Under the pieces are notes generated by a model. The model ran no database searches. It worked only from the letters and a program-made list of their open reading frames with translations, and was not told the DNA's origin. The position numbers and the translations under genes were made by a program. Shown here piece after piece: positions 58,960 through 64,000 of a DNA stretch of 64,000 nt. The stretch is from NCBI RefSeq assembly GCF_002102345.1, contig NZ_LQPP01000076.1:1-64000 (forward strand), read 5' to 3'. The stretch comes from Mycolicibacterium peregrinum (GTDB lineage: Bacteria; Actinomycetota; Actinomycetes; Mycobacteriales; Mycobacteriaceae). The stretch's first letter is position 1. Every line of letters starts with the position of its first letter.

Positions 58960-61113
58960 CTACGCGGAGCGGCGTACCCGGGCGGCGGCCGATTCTGGCA
59001 TCGGCTCATAGCGGGCGAACTGCCGGGTGAACGTCCCGGCGCCATGCGACAGTGACCGCAGGTCGATCGCATACCGGGTCAGCTCGACCTCGGGAATTTC
59101 CGCCTTCACCACGGTCCGGTCCTCGTCGGCCTTGTCCGTGCCGAGTACGCGGCCGCGCCGGGCGGCCAGATCGCTCATCACCGCGCCCACGAGATCGTCG
59201 GGCACCACCACGGTCACGTCGTCGATGGGCTCGAGCAGGTTCACGCCGGCAGCTTCGGACGCCTCCCGCAACGCCAGGCCGCCGGCCATCTGGAAGGCAA
59301 AGTCAGAAGAGTCGACGCTGTGTGCCTTGCCGTCGACCAGGGTCACCCGAATGTCGACGACGGGATACCCGACCTCGGAACCGACCCCCTTCTCCATCTG
59401 CGCGCGTACGCCTTTCTCGACGCTCGGGATGAACTGGCGCGGTACGGATCCGCCGACGACCTTGTCGACGAACTCGAACCCGGTGCCCTCCGGCAGCGGC
59501 TCGACCTCGATGTCGCAGACCGCGTACTGACCGTGCCCGCCGGACTGCTTGACGTGCCTGCCGTGTCCTTTTGCCTTGCCGCCGAGCGTTTCTCGCAGTG
59601 GTACCCGCAGCTCGACCGTGTCCACCGACACCCCGTAGCGCCGCGACAATCCGTCGAGCACCACCCCGGCGTGCGCCTCACCCATGCACCACAGCACGAT
59701 CTGGTGCGTTTCGGGATTCTGCTCGATGCGCAGCGTGGGATCCTCGGCGGCCAGCCGCTGCAACCCGACCGAGAGCTTGTCCTCGTCGGTCTTGGCGCGT
59801 GGCTGCACCGCGATCGGCAGCAGCGGGTCGGGCATGGTCCACGGGCGCAGCACCAGGGGATCAGCCTTGTCGCTGAGGGTGTCACCGGTCTCGGCCCGGC
59901 TGAGTCGCCCGATCGCACAGATGTCTCCGGCCACCACCGACGGGGCCGGGCGCTGCTGCTTGCCCAGCGGGAAGGACAAGGTGCCGATGCGCTCGTCCTC
60001 GTCGTGATCCGCGTGGCCGTGGGATCCCTCAGGTGCCACAGCGTCGTTGAAGGCAGAAAAATGGCCCGACACATGCACGGTGGCGTCGGGCCTGATGGTG
60101 CCGGAGAACACCCGGACCAGGCTGACCCTGCCGACATAGGGATCCGACGTCGTCTTCACCACCTCGGCCAGCAGCGGCCCGGACGGGTCGCAGGCCATCG
60201 GCTTGCGGGCCGCGCCGCTGGCCGCGAACACCTCGGGCAGACGGTGCTCGGGCGGCGACGGGAAGCCGCGGGTGGCGATCTCCAGCAGCTCCAGCGTGCC
60301 GACCCCGGATCCACTGCACACCGGGATCACGGGGAAGAACGAGCCGCGGGCCACCGCCTTCTCTAGGTCGGCGATCAACACCGCCTCGTCGATCTCCTCG
60401 CCGCCGAGGTAGCGCTCCATCAGCGTCTCGTCCTCCGACTCCTCGATGATTCCCTCGATCAGGGAGCCGCGGAGCTCGGCGATCTCGTCGTCATAGGCGC
60501 CGTCGGGCGGCCGGGTGGTGCGGGTGCCGTCGCTGTAGCAGTAGTAGGTGCGGGTGAGAAGCCCGATGACTCCCTCACCGGCAGGGAAGTACAGCGGCGC
60601 GACCTTGTCACCGAACGCCTGCTGGGCGCCGGCCAGGGCACTGGCGTAGTTGGCTCGGGCGTGATCGAGCTTGGTGATGACCACCGCCCGCGGCATCCCC
60701 ACCGCCGTGCATTCCTGCCACAACGCCTTGGTCGGCTCGTCGATGTCCTCGTTGGCCGCGATCACGAACAGTGCGCAGTCGGCGGCGCGCAACCCGGCGC
60801 GGAGTTCCCCGACGAAATCCGCGTATCCGGGGGTGTCGATCAGATTGACCTTGATCCCGTTGTGCTGCAACGGGGCAAGCGCCAGCCCGACCGAGCGCTG
60901 CTGGCCGATCTCAGCCTCGTCGAAATCGCAGACCGTCGATCCGTCGACCACCGAACCCGCCCGGGTCAGCACACCGGCGGCGACCAGGAGTGCCTCGACG
61001 AGGGTGGTCTTGCCGCCACCCGACGGGCCGACGAGCGCCACGTTGCGAATGGCGGCGGGGCTGTCCGCGGTGGGAACAGCCCCGTTGCCGGCCGAATGGG
61101 TCTTGTCCGCCAT
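58960..61113 (-). CDS. fusA2: Elongation factor G-like protein FusA2
   Basis: 717 residues, matching M. tuberculosis FusA2 (about 714) rather than canonical EF-G (about 700). GTPase motifs: P-loop GPSGGGKTTL (29-38), DTPGYADF, and TKLD, which replaces the NKxD of canonical EF-G. Domains II-V follow (VSLVRVFSGTI, GGHGQYAVCDIEVEPL). FusA2-type proteins are paralogues whose role in translocation, ribosome rescue or stress is not settled. ATG 61111-61113 has a strong GGAGGAG. Its 3' end converges with the CMD gene. Confidence 0.9.
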   Translation of the reverse strand: MADKTHSAGNGAVPTADSPAAIRNVALVGPSGGGKTTLVEALLVAAGVLTRAGSVVDGSTVCDFDEAEIGQQRSVGLALAPLQHNGIKVNLIDTPGYADFVGELRAGLRAADCALFVIAANEDIDEPTKALWQECTAVGMPRAVVITKLDHARANYASALAGAQQAFGDKVAPLYFPAGEGVIGLLTRTYYCYSDGTRTTRPPDGAYDDEIAELRGSLIEGIIEESEDETLMERYLGGEEIDEAVLIADLEKAVARGSFFPVIPVCSGSGVGTLELLEIATRGFPSPPEHRLPEVFAASGAARKPMACDPSGPLLAEVVKTTSDPYVGRVSLVRVFSGTIRPDATVHVSGHFSAFNDAVAPEGSHGHADHDEDERIGTLSFPLGKQQRPAPSVVAGDICAIGRLSRAETGDTLSDKADPLVLRPWTMPDPLLPIAVQPRAKTDEDKLSVGLQRLAAEDPTLRIEQNPETHQIVLWCMGEAHAGVVLDGLSRRYGVSVDTVELRVPLRETLGGKAKGHGRHVKQSGGHGQYAVCDIEVEPLPEGTGFEFVDKVVGGSVPRQFIPSVEKGVRAQMEKGVGSEVGYPVVDIRVTLVDGKAHSVDSSDFAFQMAGGLALREASEAAGVNLLEPIDDVTVVVPDDLVGAVMSDLAARRGRVLGTDKADEDRTVVKAEIPEVELTRYAIDLRSLSHGAGTFTRQFARYEPMPESAAARVRRSA

Positions 61114-61265
61114 GGCACTCCTCCTGGTGTCCCCGGGGCGCCCCCTGCGGCCCGCCGGACCTGCTCTCCACCATTCCCCGATGTGATCTGGAGCACAAGG
61201 GCTGCCCGGTCGGGCCGCAGGTGAGCATTCCGAGGAAGTGCACAGCAAGCTGTCAGAATGTGGCC

Positions 61266-62063
61266 ATGACGCATGCGCTGGATGCGGTGGGCACTGTCGC
61301 GGTGGTCGATCTCGAGGCAGCGTGCGAGCTGTACGGCCGCGACACGTTGCCGTACCCGTTGGGCCGTAGCCGGCCGGTGGGGTCGGTATGGCTGCTCACC
61401 CGAGACGTGGGACCGATCGAAGACCGTCTCAACGGTGGTGATCTTGCCCGCGTGCGCGCGTGGGTGGAAGCCTTTGTGCGGGCTGATGTTTGCGTCGGTT
61501 GTCGGGTCAGCCTCTCCGGTCGGGACACCCCCGATCTTCGGTTGAACGGCCTGCTGGCCGGTGACTTAGGTTTTGTCGCGGTGCAGCACAGTGACCCCGA
61601 TGGCGTCGACGCCGTCGACGTCTACGCGGTGTCACCGGGGGCCGTCGGCGCGGTGATCGCTGATTCGGTCGGCTTGGCCGGTGCCGGTTCCCATCTGCGT
61701 ATCGCGGTGGCAGGCCTGGACGATCGCCTTCCGGCTCCACCGCCTGGGGCGGTCGACGAATATGACGACCTCGGCTTCCTGATTCCACATGCCGAATCGG
61801 ACGGTCCGCCCGTCCATGTGGTGGACGGGCGTGATGTCGCAGCGATCGGGACAGTGCAGTCGCTCTCCGGTTCGACTCGGTACTGGGTCACGGTCGACGA
61901 TGACGGCGACTACCTGTACGCGCCCGGCGGTGCCGGTTACGCCGAACCGCTCGATGCCGAGACGCTGCGTGCGTGCCTCGATGGAACTGTCTCCGATGCC
62001 ATTGTCGATGTGGGCGGCGAGATGTCAGGCCAGTGGGACGATTCAGTCGGGTGGGACGAGTGA
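61266..62063 (+). CDS. ESX-associated EspG-like protein (tentative)
   Basis: 265 residues. The N-terminus VVDLEAACELYGRDTLPYPL and the alternating beta/alpha segments (GSVWLLTRDVGPIEDRL, VEAFVRADVCVGCRV, GFVAVQHSD) recall a group of mycobacterial proteins annotated as EspG-like ESX chaperones; I am not certain of this. The C-terminal 65 residues (YDDLGFLIPHAE, VHVVDGRDVAAIGTV, YWVTVDDDGDYLY) form a separate beta-rich part. ATG 61266 follows a weak -10 CAGAAT by 6 bases. It faces the probable WXG-type secreted protein unit, which supports an ESX link. Confidence 0.55.
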   Translation: MTHALDAVGTVAVVDLEAACELYGRDTLPYPLGRSRPVGSVWLLTRDVGPIEDRLNGGDLARVRAWVEAFVRADVCVGCRVSLSGRDTPDLRLNGLLAGDLGFVAVQHSDPDGVDAVDVYAVSPGAVGAVIADSVGLAGAGSHLRIAVAGLDDRLPAPPPGAVDEYDDLGFLIPHAESDGPPVHVVDGRDVAAIGTVQSLSGSTRYWVTVDDDGDYLYAPGGAGYAEPLDAETLRACLDGTVSDAIVDVGGEMSGQWDDSVGWDE

Positions 62064-62085
62064 TGCCGAGACCGGATCCCCGGAA

Positions 62086-62838
62086 TCACCGGATGGTGAA
62101 CTTCTCGTCGTCAAGCCGCTGTAGCGCCCGACCATCGGCCAGTTCGTCGCGACAGTCGGGGTGCTTCCGGTAGAACCGCACCCACTCACGCAGTGCGTGG
62201 CTGTTGGCGGTGATGGTGCCGGAGCCCAGCTTTGCGCTGCGACCTTTGGGGAGGACGAAAACGATCAGATCGGTGAATGACGCCTTGCCCTTGAGGGGGT
62301 GATCCAGAATCTGCTCGATTTCGTCCCAAGTGCCATGTGCGGATGAATTCCACTGACCATCCCACACCTCGAAACCGCGGGGATCTAAGCGCAGGTGCTT
62401 TCCGTCCTGGTATCGGTAAATCCGATAGAGGACCGGCAGGCCGTAGATCACGTAGAAAATGCAACCGGCCGGCAGAATCAGCCGATTGGTGCCGGATGGA
62501 ATGAAATCGACCATATCGAACTGTGCAAATATGAGAAATGCACCCGCAGACAAGACGCCTATCAAGAGGCCGACACTGAAGATCAGATCGGCATATCTCT
62601 GCGGACGTATTTTTGTGCCTTCGGGTCCGTACTCCACCCTTGGATGAGCTGCCCCTGAGATTGGGTAAGCAAGGTGAAACAGCAAGCTGAAAAGGAGCAG
62701 CGATGCGCCAAGACAGAGAGCGGCGGTCAAATAGCTGCCGCGGATGAGCCAGATGACAGTCCAGACCAAGGTGAAGCCGGCGCCGCCGATCAAAATGGCG
62801 CAGACCAACGCCAGGCGCAGACAACCAGAGGTCTTCAT
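62086..62838 (-). CDS. Four-helix membrane protein coupled to the WXG-type gene
   Basis: 250 residues. Four membrane helices (LALVCAILIGGAGFTLVWTVIW cut here to GGAGFTLVWTVIW, LCLGASLLLFSLLFHLAYP, DLIFSVGLLIGVLSAGAFLIF, ILPAGCIFYVIYGLPVLY) then a 110-residue cytosolic domain (DPRGFEVWDGQWNSS, WDEIEQILDHP, LIVFVLPKG) of PH-like appearance. ATG 62836-62838 overlaps the stop of the upstream gene (ATGA). GC in 62461-62640 is 95 of 180 bases (53%), far below neighbours. Family not recognised; a self-protection (immunity) or membrane-anchoring role for the upstream protein is an inference. Confidence 0.72.
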   Translation of the reverse strand: MKTSGCLRLALVCAILIGGAGFTLVWTVIWLIRGSYLTAALCLGASLLLFSLLFHLAYPISGAAHPRVEYGPEGTKIRPQRYADLIFSVGLLIGVLSAGAFLIFAQFDMVDFIPSGTNRLILPAGCIFYVIYGLPVLYRIYRYQDGKHLRLDPRGFEVWDGQWNSSAHGTWDEIEQILDHPLKGKASFTDLIVFVLPKGRSAKLGSGTITANSHALREWVRFYRKHPDCRDELADGRALQRLDDEKFTIR

Positions 62839-64000
62839 CGAGGACAAAATGTATTGCCGATCCAGTTGCCGAGGGCTTCGCCGCCGAGCGCCGCAGTCAG
62901 GCCGATTGGTATGGCCAGCGGACCCGTCTCCGACGCCGCGATTCCCGCGAGCGTACCGGCGGTGACCGAGGTGACGCCCTCAGCCGTGGCGACGCACTTC
63001 TGGAAACTCGTCTCTGCCACGGCTATGTCCCACAACGAGGTGGCAATACTCACCCCCGGACCGAAGTATTTTCCCGTCGCGCCGAGCGGGCTCAAAATGG
63101 GATGGTCGATGAGATTGACGGGAACATCTGCCTGACGGCCGTCGGGTGTGCGGACATAGGCGGTTTCCTTACCGTCCGGCCACTTGGTCACCTCGGCGAT
63201 CGTGCCATTCGCGTATTGGGTGGTGCTGATGGTCTTTCCGGCCATACCGTACTGAGCCCAGTCCGCAAAAGTCACAGTCGTTGTCCTGGAAACCTCGTTC
63301 CCGTTCTTGTCGATGTGCACGTTCGTGGTGAGCGGCCCTCGATCTGAGAAATTTGGTTTGGCGTCGACAGTCTCGATGTGCTTGCTGCCGTCCATCATGT
63401 ATCTGGTCGTGGTTGTTCCGACCGCTTCTCCGGTGGCGGGGTTGTATTGCGTCTCGACTTTGGTTTCCCGGACCGTTTGCGACATGTCGGTGTCGCGGAG
63501 CATGCCCTGCTGCAGCATGCCGAGCGTCGACAGCGGGTTCGGCACCTCGTCGCCGGGTTTCTGGATCCCGGGAACCAGGCTGCCCAGGCCGCCTGGGTTG
63601 GGCACCTCAAATCCATGCTGCTGCGCCGCGCTCGTCACTTTGCCGGCCGCCTCCTCGTCGGCCGCACCTACCTTCACCAGCAACAAGTTGACGTTGGCCT
63701 GTTCGGTTTGTGCACGCTTCTCCAGCGCTGCCGCCTGTTCGACGGTCATCTGACCGCCTTTGACCAGGACCACCCACTGGTCGCTTACGTGCAACTGGCC
63801 GCTGTTGTCGATCTCGTCGGCCTTGTTCAGCAGTGCGGTGCGGGCGCTACCGATCGGGCCGGCGGCGCCGCTGAGCGCATCACCCACGGCCGTGGTGTAG
63901 TTCGAGAAGTCGTCGGTCTGTTTCTTCGCCCGGTCGAACATCGCCGTGGCTGCGTTGTGCGCATCACCTGACCACGCCTTGGTCTCGGGCATGGTCTTGA
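62835..64000 (-). CDS. Probable ESX-secreted WXG-type protein, N-terminus beyond the window
   Basis: At least 385 residues; the frame is open to the window edge, so the ATG at 63990-63992 may be internal. The visible start KAWSGDAHNAATAMFDRAKK carries a W-x-G turn followed by two long helices, as in ESX (type VII) substrates; helix 1 may be upstream of the window. Residues 165-290 are beta-rich with Thr/Asp/Asn repeats (YNPATGEAVGTTTTRYMMDG). The C-terminal 60 residues are hydrophobic with small-residue spacing (VTAGTLAGIAASETGPLAIP) and two Cys, suitable for membrane insertion. Coupled to the membrane gene downstream. Confidence 0.68.
   Translation of the reverse strand, partial: KTMPETKAWSGDAHNAATAMFDRAKKQTDDFSNYTTAVGDALSGAAGPIGSARTALLNKADEIDNSGQLHVSDQWVVLVKGGQMTVEQAAALEKRAQTEQANVNLLLVKVGAADEEAAGKVTSAAQQHGFEVPNPGGLGSLVPGIQKPGDEVPNPLSTLGMLQQGMLRDTDMSQTVRETKVETQYNPATGEAVGTTTTRYMMDGSKHIETVDAKPNFSDRGPLTTNVHIDKNGNEVSRTTTVTFADWAQYGMAGKTISTTQYANGTIAEVTKWPDGKETAYVRTPDGRQADVPVNLIDHPILSPLGATGKYFGPGVSIATSLWDIAVAETSFQKCVATAEGVTSVTAGTLAGIAASETGPLAIPIGLTAALGGEALGNWIGNTFCPR

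Noticed and set aside
58305-59072. Upstream extension of the tetR frame to give a 455-residue protein
   Set aside because: It would cover the palindromic operator and run antisense to the CMD-like gene; the TetR domain begins after ATG 58304 with a good ribosome site.

Overview
The window is high-GC DNA from a mycobacterium, most likely a fast-growing, environmental Mycolicibacterium-type species. This rests on recognisable mycobacterial families: an antigen 85 mycolyltransferase, the IrtA/IrtB siderophore importer with an IdeR-type iron box, a FusA2-type elongation factor G paralogue, an MCE protein, a small hemophore-like secreted protein, ESX-associated proteins, many acyl-CoA dehydrogenases, and many genes that start at the predicted 5' end of their mRNA (leaderless). 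No rRNA, tRNA, insertion sequence, prophage or CRISPR array was seen. Genes are tightly packed, with many 4- or 8-base start/stop overlaps that define operons.

Layout. 0.1-3.4 kb: a dehydrogenase/SnoaL-like/SDR operon divergent from an IclR regulator across a palindrome. 3.3-9.9 kb: a fumarylacetoacetate-hydrolase-fold enzyme and a FadE5-like dehydrogenase, divergent from the RNA helicase gene hrpA, which has a CRP-like site. 9.9-14.1 kb: a four-gene catabolic operon (paired acyl-CoA dehydrogenases, an Asp-nucleophile hydrolase, an FAH enzyme). 14.2-21.1 kb: FAD oxidoreductase, secreted cupin, antigen 85 with a long repetitive tail, AraC regulator, methyltransferase, CocE-type hydrolase, hemophore-like protein. 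21.4-28 kb: mixed metabolic and regulatory genes, including a nitrobindin and an ArsR/SRPBCC pair. 28-31.8 kb: membrane protein, PepSY protein, PCuAC copper chaperone and Tat-exported DyP peroxidase, a probable extracytoplasmic copper/heme module. 31.9-38.2 kb: a GyrA-like/acetyltransferase fusion, then a TetR-controlled catabolic operon (epimerase-type SDR, fused double acyl-CoA dehydrogenase, Cys-less thiolase-like protein, DUF35 partner) resembling steroid side-chain degradation. 38.2-40.7 kb: a small secreted Gly/Trp-rich protein, SDR, enoyl-CoA hydratase and an autoregulated TetR. 40.75-45.8 kb: iron-boxed tetR-irtA-irtB. 45.9-55.6 kb: membrane propeller protein, P450, amidohydrolase with divergent AraC, DUF2127, O-methyltransferase, exported phosphatase, transporter and lipoprotein. 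55.6-61.1 kb: solitary MCE protein, SDR-tetR facing a carboxymuconolactone-decarboxylase-like gene across a 28-bp perfect palindrome, and fusA2. 61.3-64 kb: an EspG-like protein, a membrane protein and a probable ESX-secreted WXG-type protein that runs off the window, in part with clearly lower GC.

The main themes are fatty acid, sterol-like or other carboxylic acid catabolism under local one-component regulators, metal and heme handling (irtAB, hemophore, PCuAC/DyP, nitrobindin), and cell-envelope proteins. The most promising undescribed element is the right-edge unit, read here as a candidate type VII secretion effector with a translationally coupled multi-pass membrane partner. All functions are inferred by eye from sequence; no searches were run.
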